Shown: positions 10,585 through 24,000 of the stretch, piece by piece
How positions within the stretch are numbered: position 1 is the stretch's first letter
Layout: each line of letters starts with the position of its first letter
Notes under the pieces: generated by a model
The model's input: only the letters and a program-made list of their open reading frames with translations
Databases searched by the model: none
What the model was told of the DNA's origin: nothing
Origin: Siphlonurus alternatus
Lineage: Eukaryota > Arthropoda > Insecta > Ephemeroptera > Siphlonuridae
NCBI GenBank assembly: GCA_949825025.1
Contig: OX463781.1
Location: forward strand, 2,457,066 to 2,521,065
DNA: 64,000 nt
Reading direction: 5' to 3'
Position numbers and translations under genes: made by a program

Positions 10585-13148
10585 TTACACCTCAAACGGG
10601 GGGTTGAAGTTAATGAGAGCTGCACAAATATGCACAATATCTTTGGCTTGCTGAACTGTCCTGTCAGTTAACACACCTGACGTGAGAACACGGAAATGTT
10701 TTATCTGTCCCACCACTTTCTTTACGAATGCATGAACGTCAAGTCTTTTCCTTCCGTTGATCTTTTCCGTGTCACTCAACTTGTAAGTGGAATCTGAGAA
10801 AGGTGGACACATGAGTTGTCCACCAAGACTGTTGATACTAGAACCATCAAACTCTTTATCAGCAAGAATTATATCTCCAGGTTTAATATGACCAGTAAAA
10901 TATGTTCCGAGCTCAATATCCATATCATTATAATCACATTCTGATAAATGCATTACTTTACCATTTGCTGCAAAAATAATTATAAATTTTAACACATCTT
11001 CTTTGTAGGTTGGAGATCTTTTACGGACTAAAATTTCAAATGTATCAACTATAGCAACAGTATTTTTATATTTAGGTATATTAAAACATAATGGTAATGG
11101 ATTAATATCATTTAACCATACAATATATTTATCTAATATTTTACTTATTTCTGGTAAATTGTGATCATATACTCTAGTCACAGTTGATCTATGTATATTA
11201 AATCTAAATGCTATATCTTCCAACTCAAGATTTAATTTTAATTTTATTAATACAAGTAAAAGTTGAAAATACGCACTGAGTTTTGCAATTTTTTTTGTAC
11301 TTTCAGCAACTTGGAGCACTTCATTGAACTTATCTGCGTTAGGCAGGCCGGTGTAGTAGTGGCACCGATCAGGCTCCGAAGTGAGACAGTCCAGTGATGC
11401 ACCTTTACGGAGGGACACAAGTTCCTCTGCGTCTTTTTCTCGGTACCCTTGCAGCAACAGAACTTGTTGACGAGCCGTGTTGACTTGCAAGCGTGCGGTG
11501 TTTAGTTCAGAAGTGAGCACCGATTTCTGCTCCTCAAGTTCACGGATCTGCTGAGTTGCAATGTCGATCTCTTGGCGTGAAGTGAGCTGAGAAACGAGTA
11601 TCACTTTCTGCCTCTCAAGTTCACGGATCCGCAAACGTGCGTCGTTGAGCTGAGTGGTGAGTTTCACTTTCTCTTCCTCAAACTGACGAAGCTTCACGTC
11701 AGCAGTACTGATTTGTTGGTGTGCAGTGTTGAGCTGGGTTGTGAGTAACTCTTTTTCCTTCTTGAACTCTCGGATCTGTTGCAGTAAGTCATGGACAGTA
11801 GGAAGATCAGGGCCATGGGGAGTACCTGGAAACAAACTTATAATTTTATAGAATAAATCTTCATTTAATATCAGAGATTTCTGTGACATATAGACAGGAA
11901 TTTGACCGACCTTAACGTCCTTGACAGAGTTTCGCTGGAATTATTCATATCAATGACATCATCAGAGCTGGCCAATCGCTGATCACAAAGTCGCCGATTG
12001 GCCAGCTTTAATGACATCATTGATGATGAAACCACGGTGATTGGTTGTGACAGTGGCAGTGCCACTTTTAATTCCTGCGAAACTTTGACAAGGTAGTTCA
12101 AATTCACGGAAGTAAGTTGGAGGGAAAATTCTCTATTTCTATGAATTAAAAAGGCATTAGAATTTATGAAAATAAAAAAAATATATATTAATATATTGCT
12201 TAAATTGAAAATAAAAGGTGGGTTTTTCCGAGTGGCTTTCTTCGAGAGAACCCTGCATAGGAAAGACATTACCCACAATACTTTGATATAAACTTGTTTA
12301 TAAATAAAGAATTGTTGTATAGAGCAGAAGACTTTGATTATTCCTGATAACAAAGAGGCTATAAGTTCGTACCTTCATCTTCCTCAGGGAGCTCTGGAAA
12401 ATCCATGGGCTCCACTTTGAACCTGAGGGGGTCCATGTCAGAGTCATTCCCAGGGTCATCATTGTCACAAAGGTTCTCCATAAGCAGAACCTCCGGTTCA
12501 TTGTAGGCCTGGCTCGGTGGGATTGAAATACGAGGCAAGAGACCAAAATCGTCAAGTGACGGGACACAGTACCCGAGAAAGTAGTCTGAACTGCTAGCAG
12601 CCTGCTCTGCAGGATTATGATTGGATGTTGTGCTGGCAGCAGGAGTTTCAGGATAATTTGGTTCAGATTTTACAAAATGTGTTTCGAAAGGTTCAGTGTT
12701 TGATTTGGCTTCAGGTTTATTTACTGTAATTTTAAGACGTTTAGGCTCAGTGTCAACCCTAGTTTCAGTAACAATACTAACAATGTGATTTTCATTAGCA
12801 AGAGGACGTTTTTCAACAAAATATCTTGGGAATTTTTTCTTCAAAGAGGTAAAAACATTTGGAACATAATCAGGATGTAGCGGATCTTTTGAAGGTTTAC
12901 CTGAAACAAACAAAAAATAAATATACTGTATGATTAAATTTTAGTGCATGTAGATGATTTCATATTGCATATTGTCTTATGGACGAATCTCAGTAGATCG
13001 ATATCTCGCAATCGTAGCGCCCCTGAATGCAACAAGACTTGCAGGGGGGACTTAGAACTCACCATCAACAGATGGCATACAAATTTTAAAGCGAATCTGT
13101 CTTGTCAGTTTTGAGAAAACTTAGGTAGAAGTTTCACATCAGCTAATG

Positions 13149-13179
<31 letters not shown>

Positions 13180-14776
13180 AGCTGTTTTGGAGAAAACTGC
13201 CAGACTGAATTTGCTCAAACCGTATGCGCTTAAATTTTAGAACATTCTCAATTTTTTAAAATTTATTTCATTTGATTTCTTTCAAAGACGATATTCTTTG
13301 ACTCCAGCAGTAACTGAGATTAATCATTAAGGTTCAAACTAGCTGTAACGCTTGGTAGGGATCCCTTATTGCCCTCTCCACTGTATAACTAATGGAGCAT
13401 ACAATATGCCCCTGCTGCCTGCAACGCCTATATGTACAAAGAGGGTTTCAAAATTGATGTTGATTCCATCGTATTGGCAAAGATGTGTATGTATTGTATT
13501 TGTGGAGTGAAGGTCATTCGATACTGCCTTCTCTTATCACTCGAACCTTGATGTCAAACGTCTTTTAAGATGTCACCCATAAGGCCTGTTTATAGTCACT
13601 TAAAAAAACCCTCTATGGTACCTGACTTCTTTCCCAATTTCAACTTTCTTGGGAAATTTGACCCTTTGAAATTTTTGTCGTATGTTTTGATTATAAAGGG
13701 ACATGAAATTTCTGATTATGCATATTATATTGTATGATACGCCACAACTAATGAAGATCTGTATGTACAGTCCTCGCCTCTGAAAAGTTCCATAGATCTA
13801 GCAAGCAAAGTTGGAACTTCGTGTTCAAAGTTTGCAAGGGGCCCTTTCCCGCCTGCGTTGAGCTGGTTTGCTTGCTTTGTCAGTGGAGCCAACTTCAAAG
13901 CTTTGAACACCAAGTTCCAACTTTGTTCGCTAGATATAGGGAACTTTTCAGAGGTGAGGACTGTACATACAGCATAAAGGCGGATTCAAATTGCGAAAAC
14001 GACAATGCGACCAGGCGCGGATCCAAGGGAGGGGGAAGGGGGGGGGGGGCGATCGCCCCTCCCAAAATACATTGAAGGTGTTACCACCCTCAACCCGTCG
14101 CCCCACCCTCCCGCCCCAAATTTAACATTGCGGGATAAGCCCCCCCCCCCCCCCCCCCAAGCCGCCCGCTGGATCCGCCCCTGAATGTGACGCGATTTTG
14201 ACGCAAAAGCTATGAAATCCTATGCATCAAGCGAATTCGCCAGGTTGTGACAGCAAATATCACGTTAATTACTGTACCAATGCTCTTTTCTTTAATCGCC
14301 AAATATGGGAGCCAATGGATGTTACAGCAAGTGCGCATTATTTGCTTCGCGTCGCATGATAAAAGTCGACATGTGAATCCGCCTTTAATTAATATGCTTC
14401 ATAGTATGCATTTCATACTACATACTAATTACTGTATCATACAGTCTGTATGACCATGCAGTGTGCATATATGATATTTGCATCATGTTTACAACCGTTA
14501 AACCGCTATGTACTGTATGCATATATATAACATACAGAAAATATAACACATCTTCAGTTTATAATAGGTCATCTTAATATTGTGCTTATGCCTACCACTT
14601 TGGAAATGCTGCCCACAAATTCTGGAGTCTAATCTCGGGCACCAATTGGGACTTTGCTTTGCAGCTTGAACCCAGCGAGCTTTGAGCACTTCGTCTCTGG
14701 GAAAACAATTGAAGGACACGCCACATCCCTTTTGAAATCGGACCCTGCATCCTTCTACACAACAAGTCGTCGGCAT
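10585..14776 (-). CDS. Gene A: THAP zinc finger + coiled coil + DDE_Tnp_4-type transposase-derived protein (3 exons, 649 aa)
   Basis: Exons on the minus strand are 14776-14596, 12900-12373 and 11825-10585. Both introns are GT-AG and phase 1, and the joined frame is 650 codons including the stop. Residues 1 to about 77 form a THAP domain: C5/C6, C10, F25-P26, W35, C54 and H57 are the expected C2CH and core positions, and exon 2 opens with the typical KPSxDPxHPDYVPNVF tail. Residues 62-236 are a linker that is acidic near its end. Residues 248-375 are a coiled coil of repeated QL/ExxK heptads. A YYTGLPN motif, a helix-turn-helix (about 418-465) and a DDE_Tnp_4 core follow, with D497 (VDTFEI) and D559 (LADKEF); K605 (FVKKVVG) sits where active relatives have glutamate (HVERVIG). 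I infer a DNA-binding protein that has probably lost strand-cutting activity. The start was set at 14776 because THAP domains begin at the N-terminus; the frame is open to an earlier ATG at 14902. No flanking terminal inverted repeats were found. Confidence 0.82.
13036..13331. repeat. Dispersed repeat, copy 1
   Basis: Shares ordered blocks (ACTTAGAACTCACCATCA, TTTTGAGAAAACTTAGGTAG, AATTTGCTCAAACC, AAAATTTATTTCATTTGAT) with 42100-42376. Copy 1 lies in gene A intron 1 and has a poly-A tract at 13147-13176. Confidence 0.65.
14012..14183. mobile_element. hAT-type MITE with 8-bp target duplication
   Basis: Ends are CAGGCGCGGATCCA and its near-complement GGATCCGCCCCTG. Flanks are AATGCGAC (14004-14011) and AATGTGAC (14184-14191), a 7/8 match of hAT length. 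The interior has long G and C runs. Sister copies: 18045-18226, 56169-56337, 56848-57017. Confidence 0.75.
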
Positions 14777-15117
14777 AATGAGAAAATTCAGAGAAGTAAT
14801 GAATAATCCACGAACAGAACGACTATAAACAAAATTTAATATTTTTTGTTTTCTTGGCAGCTGTTTCAATGATGATGATGATTGTAGTTCCGAAAATGTC
14901 AAAAGATGGCAGGAGAAGCAAAAAATTATAAATTACCGCTAAAAGTTTAAATTTTACAAAATTCACAGATCCAAAAAGAGATCTGTCCAGTAGCTATATA
15001 TGTAGCCGCAATGTTAAAAAGCTATAACATGCAGCTCTGTAATCTGTACGTAGCTTATATAGTATTGGAAGAGAAAGGAGAAAAATTTAATTTTTCTTTG
15101 TAGGTAAAAACTCTTAA

Positions 15118-15544
15118 GGGCATTGGGTGTAGCACCGGTAGTCGTCGTTGGCAACATGCACTGACGTATCTTCACCATGTTAATTTTTGATCATTGCTCC
15201 TCGGAGTAATTTTTATGCTAGAGCTAAGCTGATTGCTGTAGTATCAAGATAATTAGTAGCCCAAGTGCACAATTTGGCTAAATAAAGTCTGATTTAAAGA
15301 AAATAATTTTTTTTATATTTTAGAAAAATAATGCATGTAAATTTAAAAAATTAATTACTAGAAAATACTTTACTTTAAACCAGGCTTTATTTAGCCAAAT
15401 TGTGCACTTGGGCTACTAATTATCTTGATACTACAGCAATCAGCTTAGCTCTAGCATAAAAATTACACCGAGGAGCAATGATCAAAAATTAACATGGTGA
15501 AGATACGTCAGTGCTGCCAACTACCGGTGCTACACCCAATGCCC
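15118..15544. mobile_element. 427-bp palindromic MITE with TTAA target duplication
   Basis: TTAA (15114-15117 and 15545-15548) flanks arms starting GGGCATTGGGTGTAGCACCG. The two arms pair over most of the element, including TTGATCATTGCTCCTCGG. TTAA duplication points to a piggyBac- or Kolobok-type mobiliser. Confidence 0.75.
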
Positions 15545-15548
15545 TTAA

Positions 15549-16354
15549 TAGAGAGTGAATGGTTACGTTTTTCTATATTCCGAAGCCGTTTTGCTCTCGA
15601 CTCCCAACCACTCCCATCAGACCTCAGACAAGTGTAGGAGCATGGAGACCAATTTGTGGGTGCAATGTGGACGATATCAAGGGGGATACTGAGCATGCGC
15701 ATATATAGCGGCACAAAAATTAAGAGGGAGAGGGTAACGCGGGAAAGTTCCCGACACCATCTGGCCGAGGAATAATAAACGCACCTAGATACTTTCCATT
15801 AATTAAAAACCTGAGATTCATATAAGCATAATTACATTTTATAGCATCTTCTCTGTTTTATAGTACAAAAAACAGACTTAGAACCACTATTATAACTGCT
15901 GCAGTCACGTGATGCTATCAGCAAATCATGCGCATTTACATTTAAAAATAATGATCCAGGCCGAATGCTATATATGGCTTGCAGCAAATATTTTAATGTT
16001 ACCCTTCAATATTTAATTTACAGAAAATTTGAGCAGGGGCCAAAGTATTGTTAAAAATTATTGAAGGTTTAATTATATCAACCAGTTTTACTTTTGTAGT
16101 AGATTAGATAAAACAAAAAAAATAAACAGAATACAAGTACATTTTTGTTGCATTAATTTATTAAACATCATGATATACAATAATACAAAATTGAAAAGCC
16201 AGTTGGCTAATTAAGAGACTAGCAAGTTAAAAGCTTGAGACTAGAAAGTACTGGATAAAGATCAGAACATATAACAGTGTATACATTAAAAGAATTGGGG
16301 AGTCTCAAATTATAAATTGGGCAGTATGGACAACTATTACATATTTTTTTATAG
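15549..16354. other. Intergenic DNA, no gene recognised
   Basis: 15549-15780 is moderately GC-rich with no convincing frame; the remainder is AT-rich. Confidence 0.4.
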
Positions 16355-16587
16355 AGGACCTCGAGTTATATGTATTATCAATATTTTTTCCAGATTTTTT
16401 TTGAATTCTCTAACATCCCTAAAATTTTGTTGCAAAACTCTGTAAAGTCATACAGTCATGCAACTATTTAGCACGCAAACATAGGGAAAGACGTTACTAA
16501 CATTACAGCGTCTTTCCCTAAATTTTGAGGATGTTAGAGGGTTCAGAAAAATCTTAAAAAAATCTACAATACATAACGCAAGGTCCT
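16355..16587. mobile_element. Hairpin MITE
   Basis: Inverted ends AGGACCTCGAGTTATATGTA / TACATAACGCAAGGTCCT, with inner arms sharing CTAACATCC and GGGAAAGACG in inverse orientation. Confidence 0.5.
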
Positions 16588-17119
16588 TTTTCCAAATATA
16601 CAATACAAAATTTTCATGAAGGTATGCCATTGTTTAGAATTTGTAATAAACAATAATTACTTTATTTTTATCAGTACGATGCAACTGTGCAATCACTGGA
16701 CGTTTATTTTGATACTTTGCGCATGTATTGTAACTGCATGTGTGGATAATAAAAATAAAGCAAATGTTGATTATAAACTCAAGAAACACTTACTTGTCTA
16801 ATTTGAAGTTTGAGACCCTTTCATTATTTAATTATTTTATGCAATGACACATAAATATAATATAAATATAATTAGATTAGACTGCTTACACATATTAATT
16901 AAAATGAATTTCTATAAATTAATTCACAAATTTTCCTCTTTGGGTTTATGATAATTACAATATAGCCAATATACATAATAGCTACAACATATATAGTACA
17001 CACATAAAGATTTCTTTAATTAAATAAAAAAGTCTACAAAAAAGTGTATTTTTTTTAAAATGCATATAATATTGACATTCAGCAAGAGATATATCATACC
17101 TCAAACATTTATTGTGTTG

Positions 17120-17640
17120 TTGTTGTTGTTGTTGCCAATGGCAGAATTTAGATCCTTATTTCAAGGATTTTGTACATATAACCTCTGAATAGAATAATTC
17201 CTATACCAATAGCATTAGAGGCAAATCTTCAACGTAAGATGGTGACCGAGCGCAGCCATCTGCATTGTAAAAAAGCTATATGGAAGTTCCCCAATGTAAG
17301 ATGGTGGGCATCCCATTGGTTACTGTTGTAACAACCACCCACTTCCTCCTCACGACTGTGCCTCACCAACGGCAGTACCATCACCTATCCAGAGTTTATG
17401 TACAAAATCCTTGCATTATTCACAGTGCTCTCTGGGGCTTTTAATACCCAGTCTGCATGCCCATTAATACTATTTCTTAGTGGGGCACGAATGTTAAATA
17501 CAACAATTCAGCAGTATAGAGCTGACCCAATCATCTAATAGTCAGACATTCATTTCAAGTCGTTAAAAGTTTACAGTGTTCGGGATTTGAACCGGGGACC
17601 TCTCAGACAAAAGTCACCACTACAGCATAGAGCTGGAATT
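17120..17640 (-). repeat. tRNA-derived SINE-like repeat
   Basis: On the minus strand, 17640-17580 contains box A (TGCTGTAGTGG) and box B (GGTTCAAATCC) at tRNA-like spacing. The far end (17200-17380) is shared with 53580-53640 and 50150-50190. Not a real tRNA gene, since the acceptor arms are absent. Confidence 0.5.
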
Positions 17641-18044
17641 TATATTGTGACCATTAAATTTCTTCCTCCAAATTTTGAAGGTATGACTTTTCATTGCTGA
17701 TGTCAATAGTTGACTAGCAAATAGGAATGTTTTAAGAGAACACACAAATGTATAATTATAATTGATAATTTAAATCAAATATCTTGTCATTGGAATGTAT
17801 AGAGTCTAAATAAATAATGCAATGAAGTTCAAAAATACTGGTACATTGTCGCATGATTATATACAGAAACTTATCAAGTTTTATTTTTAATGTATTTTAT
17901 TTTCTGTTCAAAAAATGTTACATCCTTGAATGCAGTATCAACCTCAAAATATTTGTATTGCTAAAATATTGCTAAAAAGTTTTGCCAAGGTTGGGTTTGA
18001 ATCCACGCCCCTTTAGGTCCTATCTATCCTTTTATTAAGAGAGG

Positions 18045-18226
18045 CAGGCGCGGATCCAAGGGGGGGGGGCAATGGGGGCGATCGCCCCCCCCCCCCCCCC
18101 CAAAGATCCCAAAATACATTGAAGGTATTACCACCCCCCACTCGTCGCCCCCCCTCCCTACCCAAAATTTAACATTGCGGGATAGGGCACCCCCCCCCCC
18201 CAAGCCGCGGGCTGGATCCGCCCCTG
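18045..18226. mobile_element. hAT-type MITE nested in another MITE
   Basis: CAGGCGCGGATCCA ... GGATCCGCCCCTG. AAGAGAGG occurs on both sides (18037-18044 and 18228-18235, with one extra A on the right). The uninterrupted target TTATTAAGAGAGGC exists at about 538-551. Confidence 0.75.
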
Positions 18227-18235
18227 AAAGAGAGG

Positions 18236-18400
18236 CGTCTACATTGGCCATCACATTTAAAAGCCTCATGGTCGGAAGCACTCGGGAGTCATTTGGTTCG
18301 GCCAGTGATGTCCTTTGTTACAAACTGGCTACCAATGACTGAGAGCGTTACAAACACGACCATGAGGAAAATGTGACGGCAACTGTAGAGGCGTCACTCT
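18236..18400. mobile_element. Small nested hairpin element
   Basis: CATCACATTTAAAAGCCTCATGG ends against CCATGAGGAAAATGTGACGG; the outer GGCGTCTACA is mirrored near 18395. Confidence 0.4.
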
Positions 18401-18541
18401 CTCTGTACATTCATTTTTTTAAAAATATTTCTTGGACACTAAAAAATCTGAAAAAAATTAGTGTAGCATTACTTAGCACCCTCAATCCATTTCTGCAATA
18501 AAATAATAATAATAATAAAAAAAAATGAGGTTGATACTCCA

Positions 18542-19466
18542 TTGACCTAGAGGTAAAAGGGAAAATGTATTGATTTACATAATATAAACTTAATTAGTTT
18601 AAAAATTGTCATAAACTTCATTGTATTATATACACACAAAAAAATGAGATCATTTTGCACACAGACTATTCCAACATCGCTGTAGCAAAGTACAAATTAA
18701 GCAACAATATTAAAACTACATAGCAGATTACATGAATTATTAGGTATGTAAACATAGAAGAGTAAATACATTAAAATTAATTTGACTAATATTGATCGCC
18801 ACTGCCATTTAATGTTAAATTATTCAGTATTAAAATTAATACTATAAAAATAGGTCTGTTCGTAAATACACAATCAGACCTATTGACTAAATTCCCAGAT
18901 TAAATTCTTACGACATTAAGAAATTATTCAAAACAGAGCACAATAATGATTTAAGTTCCTCCCTTAGGTATTTATAGAACACCAAAAGTTAATAAATTTA
19001 AGATGGTGCGATTTTGCAATTAAATATATTATGTACTTTGAACTAATACTATAATAAAAATACATTTCAAAACATGAATGAAAAGAGAAAATGTCTCAAA
19101 AGAGACTGAACCTACAATAAGCATAAAACACCGACAAACTTTGTATCTTTAGCCTCCCCCCTCTTCCGTTCCCTGCCCTTTCAATCAAAAATATAATAAT
19201 TACAACACAAAGAAATGCAGACACTTTGCAATATATAATAGACATGTCATATAATATTTATTATTTTTTTTATTGTACTAGATTATTGAAAATACTGTGT
19301 TGTAAACATTTAACATTGCTGTATATTTTTATAAAATATTTCTTTAATTGTATAATTTTTAGTTTATTTTAAATTATTACTTCTTTTTCTTTTAAATATA
19401 TCCAATGTATAAAATGTTTGTATAAATGACTTCATTGTGTAAATTTTTTTATCTTTTTTTCTTCAG
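18542..19466. other. AT-rich DNA downstream of gene B
   Basis: No coding signal. It would contain the 3' UTR and poly(A) site of gene B. Confidence 0.4.
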
Positions 19467-21009
19467 TTACTGTGTAAAAGGTGGATTCAGATTAATCAGG
19501 CCTGCACATGCGTGTATTAAAAAATTTGCATGCTTTACGTTTGCATGTGGCATGATTCCAGTTGCAAGGATTCGGAACATTTTCATTCTTTTGATAACCT
19601 TTTTCACGTGAGATCTAACATCCAAGATTTTCTTTCCCTCCGCTTCACTAAGTTTCTGTTTGCTTTCAGAGAATGGTGGACATACAAGTTCCGCACCAAT
19701 ATCTGTGAGATCAGAAGCATCAAATCTTTTGTCAGCCAAGACTACGTTTCCAGTCTTAATATTACTAAGAAAATCTTCTCCTAATTTAAATTCAGTATCT
19801 TCATTCGCATCACATTCATAACATTGAGATAGATAACTAATTGTGCCGTTCGGAGTAAATCCTACTAAAATTTTCAACATCATTTCATTTTTACTACCCC
19901 ATTTTTTTGTTAAAATTTCTATTAAATCAATAATTACAACTGTATTTTTATACTTTGGAATTTCAAAACATTGAGGCATAGAATTTTTAATATCACTTTC
20001 ATTTGGCCATCTTATAAGTCCTCCTAATTTCTTACCCATTTCAGGTAACCATGAATCAATAATTCTTGATACTGTACTAGTTGAAGTATTGAATCTATAA
20101 GCTAAATCTTTGGATTGTAAATCTAATTTAATTTTTATCAAGACTAAAAGTAGTTGTTTGATAGGTGCAATTTTAGATTTACAATCAATTCCGGGTAAGA
20201 CTAGGGAAAAGACCCAAGAGACCATTTCTGAATTAGGAAGCCCTGTGTAGTAGCTACATCGATCTGGATCATCAAGGAAGGAGTCTGACATCACCTCGTT
20301 CCTGGGCGGTGCCTTGTACGCTGCCTCCTTCTGACGTAGTTCTTGCAACACGTTCTTCTCACCCTGAAGAATTTGAATCTCGTGGTGAGCTGCACGCAGC
20401 TGCGCCTGAAGTTTGTGTTTCTCTTGCTCTCGAGACCCCAGCTGTACTGCCAGCTGCGTTGTCATTCGAAGTTTCTCCTCCTCGCATTCACGTAGTTGAA
20501 CGAGAAGTTCGGCAAACCCTGGAGCACTTGGACCTTGCACTGTGCTGTTCGTGCTGATACCTGGAATAGACAAGTATGTGTCAATACTATTTCATAATAC
20601 AAATTCAAATTCTTTATTCAATCGTTTAGGTTGTACAAAGACAAATTTACTGGTTAGATCTTGTCAATTAAAAAACAATTAAAATTAAAATAATATAGTA
20701 CTGTATGTAACATTTGTTGTTGTTTTTTCTTTGAGGGGAAGGTAACATGGATCAGCTTGTTAACTTATTTCCATTTGATTAACATGTAAACCTTAGCAGA
20801 CACAGAAAAGTTCTGAAATATTTTTGAGAGACAGATTTTATTACCTTAAAACCACAGGAAAAATTTCAAAAGTTATTGTAGACAATTTTTTGCTATTAAT
20901 TTTCTTAGTTTGGCTCTCCATGAAAAAGCCTTTAATATTAAAAAAAAATATATATATATAAAATAAATAACAATTTATTAAAATCAGATGGAAAAATTGT
21001 TTTGATTTT

Positions 21010-21040
<31 letters not shown>

Positions 21041-24000
21041 AGGTTCTAAAATCTCAATCTGTCTCTTAAAAAAAAAAACTGAATTTTTGTGTACATCTGC
21101 TGAGGTTTACATGTTAATCAAATGGGACTATATCGATATCAGCTGATTCACGTTACCTTCCCTTTAACTAAACTTTGTTGTAGGGTACTACTAAAGTCTC
21201 TACTCACAATGATTGTAACAAACCATTGTTTATAATGTCTGTCGCATGAAGCTTTTTTCTTTGTTAAACATGGGATGATGTAGTGCCTAATTTTGCCACC
21301 AGAGCAGAGAACGTAATGGCATTGTTGGCCCTAGTAGACACAACAACTTTCATGTAATTAACGGTAATTTTCCATAAGTTAACATGTAAATCAACAATTG
21401 TCTCATGTTTTTCCTTTACGCGACAGACATTACACAACAATACTTTGTTTACTAACAACGAGCAGACTTTCACAAGTACAGTACGGTAACTGAATTTAAC
21501 TTTCTAGCTCTTCATGGAATAAACCTAGCAATCAATGCATTGGTTTTTGTATGTGCTTTCCAAGCCAGATGCAGTTTAATAAGAGGGAAACATAACATAC
21601 AGTAACAAGAAACTAGAATTCATAAAAAAATGAAAAGACAAACAACATTAAAATAGTAAATTAGCAGTAGCATGTAATAGTTAAATTTTTCAATACAGTA
21701 CTGCTGCATTTAATACTGTACAAGGTCAGTCTCTGCAATGAACTTAACAAGTTCAAAAATTTTGAATACTAAATTTAAAAAATTGTACCACCTGTCCATG
21801 ACATGTTGCTAACTTTCAAGTACAGAACTTTACAAAAATACAAAGTTATTACATTGTAGTTTCTTAGAATTCAATTGACCACAGATTCAATCCTACACTA
21901 ACAAGCATTAAAAGAACAGTATTAAAATTAAAACCACATGATTATTTTCATGGAATTATTCTTAATTAATCACTGCTTGTTAATCATACGCATAATACAA
22001 GGAATGTCAAAAGTATTATAACCCCAATTTGGTGCAGACTTGATATGTACAAAAATGGTCCCTTTATGAGTTGTCTCCGGCTCTATAATAAACTCCCAAG
22101 TGATATAAAGTGCATTGAAAGTGATAAACTATTCCACGCAAGTGTTAAAAATATGTTACTGGATAAATGTTTTTATAGCGTCAAGAGCTACATGGACCAT
22201 GATTTTGATCTTTAATAATTCTTTGTGCATGTTGTATATATTATACCTATTAACCACTCCTTCTCGGCCTTGTGGCCACCATGACCTGTCCTATTAACCT
22301 CAACAGTTATCTATACTTGATATATTGATTGTAGGAGAAATGGATTAATAAAAAATTTTGAATTTTGAATTTTGAATTTTGAATTTCTACAATGCTTTTA
22401 AAAGTCAAGTACAATGGTATAAAAACAATGATAGAAAAAGCTTGAATAACAGAGACCATTAGAGATCTCCGTGTCTGACGGTAAATTAACAGACATTAGT
22501 AAAGCTTCGCTGGGTCTGAGTGTGATGCCGCTAGTATAGCACATCGGCACAGTTCAAGTCATGAGGACGCTCCATTGGTATGGCCCAACTCTCGCTTTAG
22601 CTCGCGGCAGCTGTATGGCAACTCCCATTAGCTACGTAGCTAGTCCAAGGGGTGACACTGCGTTCTATAAGAGCTTGAAGCAAATTTACCCTGGCTGCTA
22701 GCTGAGCAAACTCAGGGTAACATGAACAAATTGCATTGCCAAGTCGCTACATAGTGAAATATGAAGCAATACTGTCATCCTGCTTTATCTTCTACTATTA
22801 GGCTAACAAGCATTTCGCCAGGAACCAAGCAACATAGCCCCGTGGAAAATCCCACGACCGCTTGTGAGACTTGACCTGGCAAACAACAAAAAAGAAACAA
22901 CAGACCCCCTACTCTATAGGGGCATCTACTCGGAGGTCATAGAGCAGTACAAAGACTTCACTCTGATCTTCACTGATGGTTCGAAAAAGGATGACGACGT
23001 TGGCTGTGCCTTCGTCATTGGTAACGAGGAGCACGGGTACTGCCTGAGAGAACAGACAAGCGTCTTCTCGTCAGAAATGTACGCCATCTGGAAAGCCCTT
23101 GAACGCTGCATGCAGCGAGACGACAGATACATTATGGTTTGCACGGACTCATTAAGTAGCCTACAGACCATCTCCCAAACGTTCCCAAAAAACCCGCTGG
23201 CAAAGAACATCCAAGAGTGTCTCTACCAGCTGGAGAACCAAAACAAGTCCGTATTGTTCCTCTGGGTGCCCGGCCACGCCGGAATCCCCGGAAACGAAGC
23301 GGCAGACCAAGCAGCAAAGCGTGCCTCTGAGAAAGACGATTGGGATTCGGAGGAGATCACTTCAGATGACCTCCGCAATTCTCTACATCTCGATGTGAGA
23401 AGGAGATGGGAAGTGACGTGGCAGGAGGTCACAAACGATAACAAACTCAGAAATATCAAGGACAAACCATGCCCTTGGCAATCAAGCAACAGAAAGAACC
23501 GCAGAGACGAGGTTATCCTCGCCAGACTGCGAATTGGACACACCTGGCTGACACACAGCCATCTCATGGAAAGGGAAGCACCTCCAATGTGTGCAACCTG
23601 CGCAGAGGAACTGACAGTGAACCATATCCTCACTGACTGTCTCCACTACGCAGAAGAAAGAAGAGCATGCAAAATAACAGGCACAATAAAGCAGATCCTC
23701 GCAAATAACGAGGAGGCAGTGCAGTGCATCCTGGAGTTCACCAATGAGGCGAACCTCCGACGGGTGCTGTGAACAGAAGCATACGAGAAACTGTTGCGAC
23801 TACAATATCGAACAGGAAGGAACATAGACACAACAACAAAGAAAAATCCCAGCCCTAAAAAAGGCTGAACTGAGGGGCATATATGACCAACATGTGTCAA
23901 TTGCCCCAAAATACAAACCAATCAATCAATAACAAGCATTTCTTTGAAAATTCTTTACAATTTTTTATGTTAAAAGCTAGACCCTGTTGTGGGGGGAGGA

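Larger units (their letters stand above)
17935..18541. mobile_element. MITE (relative of 375-684) interrupted by two younger elements
   Basis: The ends (AGTATCAACCTCAAAAT ... TTGATACTCC) and the internal GTTTGAATCCACG and TTTTATTAAGAGAGGC match the first-listed family. Inserted in it are a hAT MITE (18045-18226) and then a hairpin (about 18236-18400). Confidence 0.65.

Noticed and set aside
17580..17640. Possible tRNA gene
   Set aside because: A and B boxes are present but no acceptor stem pairing; better explained as a SINE head.
23223..23633. 136-codon frame on the minus strand
   Set aside because: Antisense shadow of the LINE RNase H frame.
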